A stretch of 64,000 bases of DNA from Eilatimonas milleporae (GTDB taxonomy: Bacteria; Pseudomonadota; Alphaproteobacteria; Sphingomonadales; Kordiimonadaceae). Of the stretch, positions 54,838 to 64,000 are shown in pieces (positions within the stretch are counted from its first letter, which is position 1; each line of letters begins with the position of its first letter). Made by a program: the position numbers and the translations under genes. The DNA is taken from positions 434,001-498,000 of the forward strand of contig NZ_REFR01000010.1 of assembly GCF_003688555.1 (NCBI RefSeq), read 5' to 3'. The notes beneath the pieces are model-generated. The model saw only the letters and a program-made list of their open reading frames with translations, did not search any database and was not told the origin of the DNA.

Positions 54838-56265
54838 TCAGTCTGCATAGCAGACGGCCTTGGCCGCCTTGACGATATCGTCCGCGTTCACCAGTGCGGC
54901 CTTTTCCAGATTGTTGGCGTAAGGCAGCGGCGTGTCGGCGTCGGTCACACGGGTCACCGGTGCGTCCAGCCAGTCGAAGGCGTCCTCCATCAAGCGCGCG
55001 GAGACTTCGGACGCGACCGAGCATTGCGGCCAGCCCTCTTCCGCGACGACACAGCGGTTGGTCTTCTTCACGCTGTCGATCACGGTCGCCATGTCCAGCG
55101 GACGGATGGTGCGCAGGTCGATCACCTCGGCGGAAATACCTTCTTGCGCCAATATATCCGCAGCCTTCAGCGCCTCGCCCACGGCGATGGAATAGGCCAC
55201 GATGGTCACATCGCCGCCCGCGCGGTAGATACGGGCCTTACCGATGGGCAGGACGAAATCGTCCAGCTTCGGCACCTCGAAGCTTTCGCCGTAGAGCAAT
55301 TCGTTTTCGAGGAAGACGACCGGATTCGGGTCCCGGATCGCCGCCTTCAGCAGGCCCTTGGCATCCGCCGCGTCATAGGGGCAGATCACTTTCAGGCCCG
55401 GAACATGGCTGTACCATGCCGCGTAATTCTGGCTGTGCTGGGCGGCCACACGCGCGGCCGCGCCGTTCGGCCCGCGAAAGACGATGGGACATTCCACCAG
55501 GCCGCCGGACATGTAGCGTGTCTTTGCCGCCGAATTGATGATCTGGTCGATTGCCTGCATGGCGAAATTGAAGGTCATGAATTCGACAACCGGCCTCAGG
55601 CCCGTGAACGCCGCACCGACGCCGAGCCCGGCAAAACCATGCTCGGTGATCGGTGTGTCGATCACCCGTTTGTCGCCAAACTCGTCCAACAGCCCTTGCG
55701 TTACCTTGTAGGCGCCCTGATATTCGGCCACTTCCTCGCCCATGACGAAAACGTCGCCGTCCTTGCGCATTTCCTCGGCCATGGCGTCGCGCAGGGCCTC
55801 GCGCACTGTCAGCGTGACCATTTCGGTGCCCGCCGGGATTTCCGGGTCGCTCAGAGCCTCTGATGTCACAGGCGCGACCGGCTTTGCGGGCGCTGAAGGT
55901 TCAGATGCCGCACGCTCAGGCGCGGCGGCGGGCTGTGCCGCCGGTTCCGCTGTGGCGGGTGCCGTCGGCGCGTCAGTTTGCGGGGCTGCCTGCCGCGGCG
56001 CACTGACGCCCGCCGGGTCTTCGTCCTCTTCGGCCAGCATGGCGATGACGGTACCGACCTTGACGTTGTCGGTGCCTTCGGCGATGAGGATTTTCGCCAT
56101 CGTGCCTTCGTCGACCGCTTCCACTTCCATGGTGGCCTTGTCGGTTTCGATTTCGGCGATGACATCGCCGCTTGCGACCGTTTCGCCTTCCTGTTTCAGC
56201 CATTTGGCCAGCGTGCCTTCCTCCATGGTGGGCGACAGCGCGGGCATGGTGATTTCAATAGCCAT
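54838..56265 (-). CDS. pdhB: PdhB pyruvate dehydrogenase E1 beta subunit with N-terminal lipoyl domain
   Basis: 475 residues. Residues 1-80 are a lipoyl domain ([19 protein letters not shown]; lipoyl Lys in [11 protein letters not shown]), then an Ala/Pro linker to about 145, then E1 beta proper: [91 protein letters not shown] and the C-terminal [12 protein letters not shown]. An E1 beta carrying its own lipoyl domain is a known alphaproteobacterial trait. Between pdhA and pdhC in the same operon. Confidence 0.97.
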   Translation of the reverse strand: MAIEITMPALSPTMEEGTLAKWLKQEGETVASGDVIAEIETDKATMEVEAVDEGTMAKILIAEGTDNVKVGTVIAMLAEEDEDPAGVSAPRQAAPQTDAPTAPATAEPAAQPAAAPERAASEPSAPAKPVAPVTSEALSDPEIPAGTEMVTLTVREALRDAMAEEMRKDGDVFVMGEEVAEYQGAYKVTQGLLDEFGDKRVIDTPITEHGFAGLGVGAAFTGLRPVVEFMTFNFAMQAIDQIINSAAKTRYMSGGLVECPIVFRGPNGAAARVAAQHSQNYAAWYSHVPGLKVICPYDAADAKGLLKAAIRDPNPVVFLENELLYGESFEVPKLDDFVLPIGKARIYRAGGDVTIVAYSIAVGEALKAADILAQEGISAEVIDLRTIRPLDMATVIDSVKKTNRCVVAEEGWPQCSVASEVSARLMEDAFDWLDAPVTRVTDADTPLPYANNLEKAALVNADDIVKAAKAVCYAD

Positions 56266-56300
56266 TTCTTCGGTGCCTCTTAAAAACGCGTGAAGGGGCC

Positions 56301-57374
56301 TTAGGCCACAATATCGGTGTAAAGCTCGGACAGGTCAGGCTCGGGGCTTTCCTGGGCGAAGGCGGCGGCGCCCGCCACTTGCGCCTTGAGTTCCTTGTCC
56401 ATCTCTTTCAGTGCGGCTTCATCGGCCACGCCGGCATCGAGGATGCGCTGCTTCATCTGTTCGATCGGATCCTGTTCGGCGCGCATTTTCTGCACTTCGT
56501 CCTTGGTGCGGTACTTCGCCGGGTCGGACATGGAGTGGCCGCGATACCGGTATGTCTTCATCTCCAGCAGGATCGGCCCCTTGCCGCTGCGGCAGTGCGC
56601 CAGCGCCTCGTCGGTTGCCGCGCGCACGGCCAGCACATTCATGCCGTCCACCGCCTTGCCGGGGATGCCGAAGCTTTCGCCCCTGCGATACAGTTCTGTC
56701 TGGCCGCTGGCCCGCGCCACGCTGGTGCCCATGGCGTACTGGTTGTTTTCGATGACGTAAATCACCGGCAGCTTCCACAGCGCCGCCATGTTGAAGCTTT
56801 CATACACCTGGCCCTGATTGGCCGCGCCGTCGCCGAAATAGGTGACGGAGACACCCTTGGTGCCGCGATACTGCGCCGCGAAGCCGAGGCCGGTGCCAAG
56901 GGAGACCTGCGCGCCGACAATGCCGTGTCCGCCGTAAAAGCCTTTCGCAGGGTCGAACATGTGCATGGAGCCGCCCTTGCCGCGTGAGCAGCCGCCGCTG
57001 CGCCCGGTCAGTTCCGCCATGACCGCCTTGGGATCGCTGCCGGCAGCGATGATATGGCCGTGGTCACGGTAGGCGGTGATGACCATGTCGTCCTCGCTGA
57101 GTGCCGATTGCACACCGACGACGACGGCTTCCTGACCGATATAGAGATGGCAGAAACCGCCGATGAGGCCCATGCCGTACATTTGCCCGGCCTTTTCCTC
57201 GAAACGACGGACCAGCAGCATCTCACGATAGAACGCCAGCAATTCCTCATTGCTGGCGTCATAAACAGCGGGCCTGGCCGTTTTGCGGCGGCCTGTGGCG
57301 GTTTTGGCCGCCGGTTTCGCGGCGGCCTTCTTGGAGGCGGCGCTGGTCTTGGATTGCGTCATAGGCTGGGACAT
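56301..57374 (-). CDS. pdhA: PdhA pyruvate dehydrogenase E1 alpha subunit
   Basis: Thiamine-diphosphate-dependent decarboxylase subunit, about 357 residues from ATG at 57374 (57362 also possible; the TTG at 57425 is unlikely). ThDP motif [17 protein letters not shown] to [46 protein letters not shown], and the phosphorylation-loop-like [11 protein letters not shown]. The N-terminus carries a Lys/Ala-rich tail ([18 protein letters not shown]) typical of alphaproteobacterial PdhA. First gene of the pdhA-pdhB-pdhC-lpd run. Confidence 0.97.
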   Translation of the reverse strand: MSQPMTQSKTSAASKKAAAKPAAKTATGRRKTARPAVYDASNEELLAFYREMLLVRRFEEKAGQMYGMGLIGGFCHLYIGQEAVVVGVQSALSEDDMVITAYRDHGHIIAAGSDPKAVMAELTGRSGGCSRGKGGSMHMFDPAKGFYGGHGIVGAQVSLGTGLGFAAQYRGTKGVSVTYFGDGAANQGQVYESFNMAALWKLPVIYVIENNQYAMGTSVARASGQTELYRRGESFGIPGKAVDGMNVLAVRAATDEALAHCRSGKGPILLEMKTYRYRGHSMSDPAKYRTKDEVQKMRAEQDPIEQMKQRILDAGVADEAALKEMDKELKAQVAGAAAFAQESPEPDLSELYTDIVA

Positions 57375-57576
57375 CCCTTGGCTGACCGCCCCGTCAGACA
57401 CCGGCCTGCGGGGTGGAAATCGCAAATACAGGAAATGCGGCGCCTGCGTCCCTCACGGCACACGCGCCGGTTCTGTCCATATCAGTAGCGATCTTGAGGC
57501 AACTTTGCAAGTATAAGCAAGTCTATGAAATAATGACGCTTTTATGAATTAACTTTATTTCAGTTAACTGGATTGT

Positions 57577-57903
57577 TCAGTCAAGATGAACATCGTCGAG
57601 AAACATCACCACCTCATCGGCATGGGCAAACCCCAGCTGACGGCGGACCTGTTCTTCCAGCATGTCGGGATCCGTGACTGACGGCCCCATCAGGGCGATG
57701 CGGGCCTCGATCCGGGCTTTTTCCGCCGCGACCGTATTGGCCACGGGAACCAGGCGGCTTTCTTCCGCGCGCAACTGGTTATAGCGCGCAAGGCTGTATT
57801 CGCCGCTAAAGGCGTGATTGGCGAAATATATGATGAGCAGGATCCAGACGCCGGTCAGTCCCGCACCGCTTGCCTTGCGACATATTTTGTTGATCTGCTT
57901 CAT
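57577..57903 (-). CDS. ftsB: FtsB/DivIC-type septum formation initiator
   Basis: Small bitopic division protein, 108 residues from ATG at 57903 (an upstream in-frame start at 57972 is less likely). One membrane helix (AGLTGVWILLIIYFANHAF), then the periplasmic GEYSLARYNQL and a coiled coil (VAAEKARIEARIALM), ending with DMLEEQVRRQLGFAHADEVV, all family features. Bridges FtsL and FtsQ in the divisome. Lies between pdhA and eno, its usual location. Confidence 0.92.
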   Translation of the reverse strand: MKQINKICRKASGAGLTGVWILLIIYFANHAFSGEYSLARYNQLRAEESRLVPVANTVAAEKARIEARIALMGPSVTDPDMLEEQVRRQLGFAHADEVVMFLDDVHLD

Positions 57904-57961
57904 ATGCCGAATCATAACGAATCGGCACGAGAATCGCAATAAAGAATCGGAGAAAATTGAT

Positions 57962-57988
57962 GAAAACCCCACTTTTTATGGGGTTTTC
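57962..57988 (-). terminator. Terminator of eno
   Basis: Perfect 9-bp stem GAAAACCCC/GGGGTTTTC with a nine-base loop, 33 bases after the eno stop codon. The T tract is inside the stem's second arm (GGGGTTTTC on the minus strand). Confidence 0.8.
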
Positions 57989-58020
57989 AGATGTTTGTTG
58001 CCGAGACTCGACTGGCGGTT

Positions 58021-59391
<1,371 letters not shown>

Positions 59392-59514
59392 TTAGCGCCG
59401 TGGCGGCGCCCCCGCAAGGGAGCGTTGCCGACTTTCGCCTACCCCGTCCGCGTCGGCCGGTTTATGCTGCCTGTCGATTTGGGGGATCATCACGCAAAAC
59501 GGGGGGACCGTTCC

Positions 59515-61158
59515 ATGACATTGCCCACGAAACCGCCCAGGAAACCGTTCAGGAAATCGTCCAGGAAAACGACTTGGCCCGCGCGCGTCGTCAGGGGGCT
59601 GAAATACACAGTCGCAGGCGGCGTTTTGCTGGGGGCCACGGTATCGTCCGCCACGACCGCCACACCCGTCGGGGACGCCAGGGTACCGCAGGCCGAGGCG
59701 GCGGCCGAACACTATATTGCGCAGCATGGATGGGATATTCTGAACGATTTCAAGACGTTCCTGTCCCTGCCCAATGTGGCCAGCAATCATGCCGACATGG
59801 TGGAAAATGCTGCATGGATTACCGGCTATCTGGGCGTGCGCGGCTTCGTCAGTGAAACGGTGACGGCGGGCGGCGCGCCCTATGTCATTGCCCGGCGGGA
59901 TGTGCCCGGTGCGACGCGTACGGTTCTGATCTACGCCCATTTCGACGGTCAGCCGGTCGCGCCGGAAAACTGGGCGTCGCCCCCGTTCACGCCGACCTTG
60001 CGCGACGGCATGGTCGAAGACGGCGGCACGGTCGTTGACTGGCAGGCGGCCCTTGGCGGCCCCATTGATCCGGAGTGGCGTCTCTTCGCCCGTTCGGCCG
60101 GGGACGACAAGGCCCCGGTCATCGCCCTGATGGCGGCCCTTGACGCGCTGGAAGGGGCCGGGATCGCCCCGGTGGTGAATATCAAGCTGATTCTCGACGG
60201 GGAGGAGGAAGCGGGCAGCCCGACACTGGCGCAGATTCTTGCCAGGCACGGCGACAAGCTGGACGCCGATCTGATGCTGTTCTGCGATGGCCCGATGCAC
60301 CAGAGCCGCCAGCGTCAGCTTGTCTTCGGCGTGCGCGGCAGCATGACGGTGGACCTGACCACATATGGCCCCGGCAGGCCGCTGCACTCCGGCCATTACG
60401 GCAACTGGGCCCCGCATCCGACGGACCGGCTGATGCGTCTGCTGACCAGTCTGAAGGACGATGAGGGCCGCATCACCGTGCCCGGCTATCTGGACACGGT
60501 GCGTCCCGTCAGCGATGCCGAGCGGGCGGCCATCGCCGCCATGCCGGATGTGGATGCACATCTGCGCCGCGAACTGGCCATGGCAAAAAGCGAAGGCGGC
60601 GGTGTGCGTCTGGAGGAAGCCATCATGGCCCCGGCGATTGTGGTCAAGGGCTTTCAGGCGGGCGGCGTGGGCACACAGTCCCGCAACACTATTCTGCCGA
60701 CAGCCACGGCGTCCCTTAATCTGCGATTGGTGCCGGACCAGACGCCCGAGGACGTGCGCACGGCGCTGGAGGCCCATTTCCGGGCCCAGGGCTTTCACAT
60801 CGTTTACGAGGACGCCGACCGGGAGACCCGTCTGGCCCATGACAAGATCCTGAAGGTGGACTGGCGGCCCGGCCCCTACCCCGCTTACCGTGCCGCGCTG
60901 GACGGGGCGGAGGCGGACGCCATTGCCGTCATCCTCGACCAGCTGAAAGGCGGCGAGACGCTGCGCACCCCTACGCTTGGCGGCAGCCTGCCGATTTATC
61001 TGTTCGAGCAGGCGCTCGATATGCCCATCGTCCTCCTGCCGATTGCCAACCATGACAACAATCAACATGGACGGAACGAAAATCTGCGTTTGAAAAACCT
61101 GTTCGATGCCATTGCCATCTATGCCGCCGTGATCGCGGCTTACGGCGGGGACGGCTAG
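59515..61158 (+). CDS. Exported M20-family metallopeptidase
   Basis: Zinc amino/dipeptidase or amidohydrolase, 547 residues from ATG at 59515 (GGGGGGACC upstream). Basic N-terminus (KPPRKPFRKSSRKT, encoded by 12-bp tandem repeats near 59528-59570), hydrophobic signal YTVAGGVLLGATVSSATTA. Metal site residues: IYAHFDGQPV (His, Asp), SAGDDKAPVIAL (bridging Asp), ILDGEEEAGSP (Glu pair), LFCDGPMH (Asp) and NHDNNQHGRNEN (His). The dimerisation domain includes PLHSGHYGNWAPHP. Close to the carnosinase/Pep-like group. It should act in the periplasm on peptides. Divergent from eno. Confidence 0.9.
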   Translation: MTLPTKPPRKPFRKSSRKTTWPARVVRGLKYTVAGGVLLGATVSSATTATPVGDARVPQAEAAAEHYIAQHGWDILNDFKTFLSLPNVASNHADMVENAAWITGYLGVRGFVSETVTAGGAPYVIARRDVPGATRTVLIYAHFDGQPVAPENWASPPFTPTLRDGMVEDGGTVVDWQAALGGPIDPEWRLFARSAGDDKAPVIALMAALDALEGAGIAPVVNIKLILDGEEEAGSPTLAQILARHGDKLDADLMLFCDGPMHQSRQRQLVFGVRGSMTVDLTTYGPGRPLHSGHYGNWAPHPTDRLMRLLTSLKDDEGRITVPGYLDTVRPVSDAERAAIAAMPDVDAHLRRELAMAKSEGGGVRLEEAIMAPAIVVKGFQAGGVGTQSRNTILPTATASLNLRLVPDQTPEDVRTALEAHFRAQGFHIVYEDADRETRLAHDKILKVDWRPGPYPAYRAALDGAEADAIAVILDQLKGGETLRTPTLGGSLPIYLFEQALDMPIVLLPIANHDNNQHGRNENLRLKNLFDAIAIYAAVIAAYGGDG

Positions 61159-61179
61159 ACCGGGGGCACGCGAAGACGG

Positions 61180-61986
61180 CTAAAGGTCGTATTCGTCTTC
61201 AAGCAGGCGGAAAAGTGCGCGGATATCATCCCGCAGGTCATCCGGCACGGGTTTGTCGCGGGATTTCATCGCCAGCAGGATTTCCGCCTTGACGGCCGAT
61301 ATGGCGTCACGTTTCCCGCGCTCGCGAGGCTGATATGTATGACGCACGCATGCTTCCGAGACCAGGGCCCTTAGCCGCAGGTCGCTCCACAATGGCAGCC
61401 GCTTCATGAAGGCGCGGATGTCCCCGATGTCCGCTTCATGTACACGCCAGTCCCCTTCACCCGCCATCGACATGAGCGAGGCAAAGCGCATTGCCGTCCA
61501 GCCCTCAAGGTCGGTGGGCCGCGTGGGGGAGAGCCCGGCTTCGGCCTTGGAGAAATAGTGTTTCGCGGCAGCCATGCTGCCGACGTTTGCAAGGGCTTCG
61601 CCCGCTTCGCGCAGGAGACTGCGGTATTCCCCGACAGGCAGTTGGTCGGCCCAGAGGGAAATGGCCGTTTCCCAGGCTGTCTGCAATCCGTCCTGTTGCC
61701 GGACCGCGCTTAACGTGCGGGCCCTGACCAGCGCGAGACGCGGCCCCGGCGCGGTGATCGGGGGATAAAAGGCGGTAAAATCCTTCCAGACTTTTTCAAC
61801 ATCCCGGTAAAAAGGGACAAGCGCCCGCGGATTGCCAATGCCGCCGACGGCATTGACCAGAGCTTCCGCCCGCGCCATCGCCTGATCGTCGGGGCCGGGT
61901 TCGTCCCCGTCCATATCCTGCGCATCCAGCGCAAGGGACAAAACCGTCAACAGGAAAACCAGAAATGCCGGCCATACACGCATCAT
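61180..61986 (-). CDS. Exported protein of unknown function, TPR-like
   Basis: 268 residues from ATG at 61986 (GGGG 7 bases upstream; GTG at 61992 possible). Signal peptide MMRVWPAFLVFLLTVLSLAL, cleavage near DAQ. The rest is helical and contains a weak TPR-like unit (LREAGEALANVGSMAAAKHYFSKAEAGL) with conserved-looking Trp residues (VWKDFTAFYPP; WETAISLWADQ). No enzyme motif, membrane helix or repeat array. I recognise no family. It converges on the M20 peptidase with a 21-base gap and is upstream of nothing on its strand. Confidence 0.75.
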   Translation of the reverse strand: MMRVWPAFLVFLLTVLSLALDAQDMDGDEPGPDDQAMARAEALVNAVGGIGNPRALVPFYRDVEKVWKDFTAFYPPITAPGPRLALVRARTLSAVRQQDGLQTAWETAISLWADQLPVGEYRSLLREAGEALANVGSMAAAKHYFSKAEAGLSPTRPTDLEGWTAMRFASLMSMAGEGDWRVHEADIGDIRAFMKRLPLWSDLRLRALVSEACVRHTYQPRERGKRDAISAVKAEILLAMKSRDKPVPDDLRDDIRALFRLLEDEYDL

Positions 61987-62099
61987 CGTCACACCCCATT
62001 TACCGATGCACTACAGTCATTGCTGACCGAAGCAAGAAACGGGCCGAATAATCGGCGGGACATGCCGCCCGCCTATGACAGGCAAGGCTTTGCGCGGTG

Positions 62100-63731
62100 T
62101 CAGACCATACGGCTCTGCCGTAGCGCGGCGCCGATAAAACCATCGAAAAGCGGATGCGGATCAAAGGGTTTCGACTTCAATTCCGGATGGAACTGTACCC
62201 CGACGAACCATGGATGATCCGGCAGTTCGATAATTTCCGGTAACTGCCCGTCCGGTGACATGCCGGAAAAACGCACACCGGCCTGTTCCAGCTGTTCGAC
62301 ATAGGCGATGTTCACTTCATAGCGGTGCCGGTGGCGTTCCTCGATCCGTGTGGTGCCGTAGAGTTCCGCCACCCGCGACCCTTCGGCCAGCACAGCCGGA
62401 TAGGCACCGAGGCGCATTGTGCCGCCAAGATCGTCTTCGTCATTGCGGGTTTCGCGCTTGCCATCCTCGCGCATCCATTCGGTGATCAGCCCGACGATCG
62501 GTTCGCTTTGCGGACCGAATTCGCTGGATCCGGCGCCGGGTATGCCGGCCAGGTTCCGCGCGGCTTCAATCGTGGCCATCTGCATCCCGAGGCATATGCC
62601 GAAATAGGGAATATCCTTTTCCCGAGCGAAACGGGCGGCGGCGATTTTGCCTTCGGTGCCGCGTTTGCCGAAACCGCCGGGCACGAGAATGCCGTGCACA
62701 CCTTCAAGGCGGTCGACGGCATCGTCCTGTTCGAACACCTCGGCCTCGATCCAGTCGATGTTCACCTTGACCCTGTTGGCGATCCCGCCATGGACAATGG
62801 CTTCGTGCAGCGATTTATAGGCATCCTTCAGACCGGTATATTTGCCGACAACCGCAATGGTGACCTCGCCCTCGGGGTTTTTGACCCGGTCGACGATATC
62901 GGCCCAGCGTTGCAGGTTCGGAGGCTCGGAATGGGCCAGGCCGAATGCTTTCAGCACTTCGACGTCCAGACCGCTTTTGTGATAGGAAATCGGGACCTCA
63001 TAAATGTTTCCGGCGTCGAGCGCCGGAATCACCGCTGTTTCCGGCACATTACAGAAAAGCGACATTTTGCGCCGCTCGCTGTCCGGTATGGGATGTTCCG
63101 CCCGGCAGACGAGGATATCCGGCTGGATGCCGATGGAGCGCAATTCCTTGACACTGTGCTGGGTCGGTTTGGTCTTCAGTTCGCCGGCCGCCGCCAGATA
63201 GGGCACCAGCGTCAAATGCACGAAAATCGACCGGCCGCGCCCCAGTTCCACATAAAGCTGGCGGATCGCTTCCATGAAGGGCATGGCCTCGATGTCGCCG
63301 GCGGTACCGCCGATTTCGCAGAGAATGAAATCGATACCGTCCTGTTCCGCCTGGACGAATTCCTTGATCGCGTCTGTTACATGGGGGATGACCTGGACCG
63401 TTCCCCCCAGATAGTCGCCGCGCCGTTCCTTCTGAATGATTTTCTGATAGATCCGCCCGGATGTCACATTGTCGCTTTGCCGTGAGGCGACACCGGTGAA
63501 ACGCTCATAATGGCCCAAGTCGAGGTCGGTCTCGGCGCCGTCATCGGTGACGAAAACCTCGCCGTGCTGATAAGGGCTCATGGTGCCGGGGTCCACATTC
63601 AGATAGGGGTCCAGCTTGCGCAGACGCACGGTGAAGCCCCGGGCCTGCAGGAGAGCGCCGAGCGAGGCGGACAAAAGTCCCTTGCCCAGTGAACTGACCA
63701 CCCCGCCGGTCACGAAAATAAAGCGTGTCAT
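62100..63731 (-). CDS. pyrG: CTP synthase
   Basis: 543 residues from ATG at 63731 (GGGGAAC upstream); a longer reading to 63857 is not supported. Amidoligase domain with [40 protein letters not shown] (landmarks only), [22 protein letters not shown]; glutaminase domain from about 300 with [13 protein letters not shown], catalytic Cys in YFGICLGMQ, and His/Glu in [13 protein letters not shown]. Makes CTP from UTP with glutamine. Confidence 0.98.
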   Translation of the reverse strand: MTRFIFVTGGVVSSLGKGLLSASLGALLQARGFTVRLRKLDPYLNVDPGTMSPYQHGEVFVTDDGAETDLDLGHYERFTGVASRQSDNVTSGRIYQKIIQKERRGDYLGGTVQVIPHVTDAIKEFVQAEQDGIDFILCEIGGTAGDIEAMPFMEAIRQLYVELGRGRSIFVHLTLVPYLAAAGELKTKPTQHSVKELRSIGIQPDILVCRAEHPIPDSERRKMSLFCNVPETAVIPALDAGNIYEVPISYHKSGLDVEVLKAFGLAHSEPPNLQRWADIVDRVKNPEGEVTIAVVGKYTGLKDAYKSLHEAIVHGGIANRVKVNIDWIEAEVFEQDDAVDRLEGVHGILVPGGFGKRGTEGKIAAARFAREKDIPYFGICLGMQMATIEAARNLAGIPGAGSSEFGPQSEPIVGLITEWMREDGKRETRNDEDDLGGTMRLGAYPAVLAEGSRVAELYGTTRIEERHRHRYEVNIAYVEQLEQAGVRFSGMSPDGQLPEIIELPDHPWFVGVQFHPELKSKPFDPHPLFDGFIGAALRQSRMV

Positions 63732-63863
63732 ACGCTGTTCCCCAAACTTGCCCACAGGACTTAACTTTGGGCCTACCCTGTATTTTGAGCGCTGCTGAGC
63801 GCCCTTATGCCCACACAAACGGCCTGTCAGCCTGCCGCCTGTCCGGTCTGAATACATTGTCTG

Positions 63864-63890
63864 AAACCGGTCTTGTGCAGTGACCGGTTT
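63864..63890. terminator. Hairpin between secG and pyrG (first)
   Basis: Perfect 9-bp inverted repeat AAACCGGTC/GACCGGTTT with a nine-base loop. Next to a second hairpin; could be part of a terminator or of the pyrG leader. No clear T-run. Confidence 0.4.
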
Positions 63891-63897
63891 TAAAGCG

Positions 63898-63932
63898 AAA
63901 CGGGCGCAACGTCATTTGTGCGGCGCCCGTTT
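63898..63932 (-). terminator. Terminator-like hairpin after secG
   Basis: Perfect 10-bp stem AAACGGGCGC/GCGCCCGTTT with a 15-base loop, 9 bases downstream of the secG stop on the minus strand, followed by CGCTTTAAAA. Confidence 0.6.
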
Positions 63933-63941
63933 AACAATGCC

Positions 63942-64000
63942 CTAGCGGCCGTCTCCATCCGGGATGGTCGGCAGTTCGGGCAGTTTGGGGCCATCGCCCT
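63942..64000 (-). CDS. secG: SecG C-terminus (cut by window edge)
   Basis: The last 19 codons read GDGPKLPELPTIPDGDGR and stop (TAG at 63944-63942). A Pro/Glu-rich tail of this type directly upstream of pyrG is how SecG, the small subunit of the Sec translocon, ends in alphaproteobacteria. Called on tail and context only. Confidence 0.6.
   Translation of the reverse strand, partial: GDGPKLPELPTIPDGDGR

Overview
The window is GC-rich DNA from an alphaproteobacterium. The diagnostic blocks are dusB-ntrB-ntrC-ntrY-ntrX-trkA-trkH-hfq-hflX with convergent mazG, a fused ispDF followed by pgpA and pncC, a pyruvate dehydrogenase cluster whose E1 beta subunit carries its own lipoyl domain, and eno/divIC and secG/pyrG neighbourhoods. 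I do not assign an order or genus. I see no rRNA, tRNA, CRISPR array, transposase or integrase. Nearly all genes left of 43.5 kb lie on the minus strand.

Left part (1-16 kb), accessory metabolism and transport: a truncated siderophore-type TonB-dependent receptor behind a Fur-box-like site; a secreted TPR protein; dgcN-dgcA, the D-glutamate catabolic pair, near a GntR-type regulator; an RND efflux pump (membrane fusion lipoprotein, permease) followed at once by a lipoprotein of the endonuclease/exonuclease/phosphatase fold; a YghU-type glutathione transferase; and a ROK sugar kinase under a LacI-type regulator, with two copies of one perfect palindromic operator 66 bp apart.

Adhesin locus (16-27.9 kb): a two-partner secretion operon, tpsB-tpsA. 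TpsA is about 3086 residues: TPS secretion domain, right-handed beta-helix modules in the order X-A-B-X' (A and B nearly identical over 1.6 kb), a 34-residue repeat region, an uninterrupted (Glu-Pro)43 rod and an acidic tail. It ends at a strong terminator and starts after an AT-rich leader with a sigma70-like promoter and a perfect hairpin.

Core block (27.9-45.9 kb): a GDPD phosphodiesterase, mazG, hflX (with an apparent frameshift in its 5' region), hfq, the TrkH/TrkA potassium system, the NtrYX and NtrBC nitrogen two-component systems, dusB, then ispDF-pgpA-pncC on the plus strand.

Small accessory cassette (46-49.8 kb): a LuxR-type regulator, less GC-rich than its neighbours, a cytochrome P450 reduced to its two ends (pseudogene), and a TonB-dependent receptor.

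Right part (50-64 kb), central metabolism: a Coq10/RatA-like lipid-binding protein, lipA, lpd, pdhC, pdhB, pdhA, divIC/ftsB, eno, an exported M20 peptidase, an unknown exported protein, pyrG and the last codons of secG. LipA makes the lipoyl groups used by PdhB and PdhC next door.

A feature that runs through the window is short tandem duplication, with units of 9-21 bp (one near 30 bp). They are in frame inside coding regions (MFP, permease, ROK kinase, LacI regulator, TpsB, GDPD, M20 peptidase, TpsA) and of several kinds in spacers, including three unrelated 13-bp arrays.
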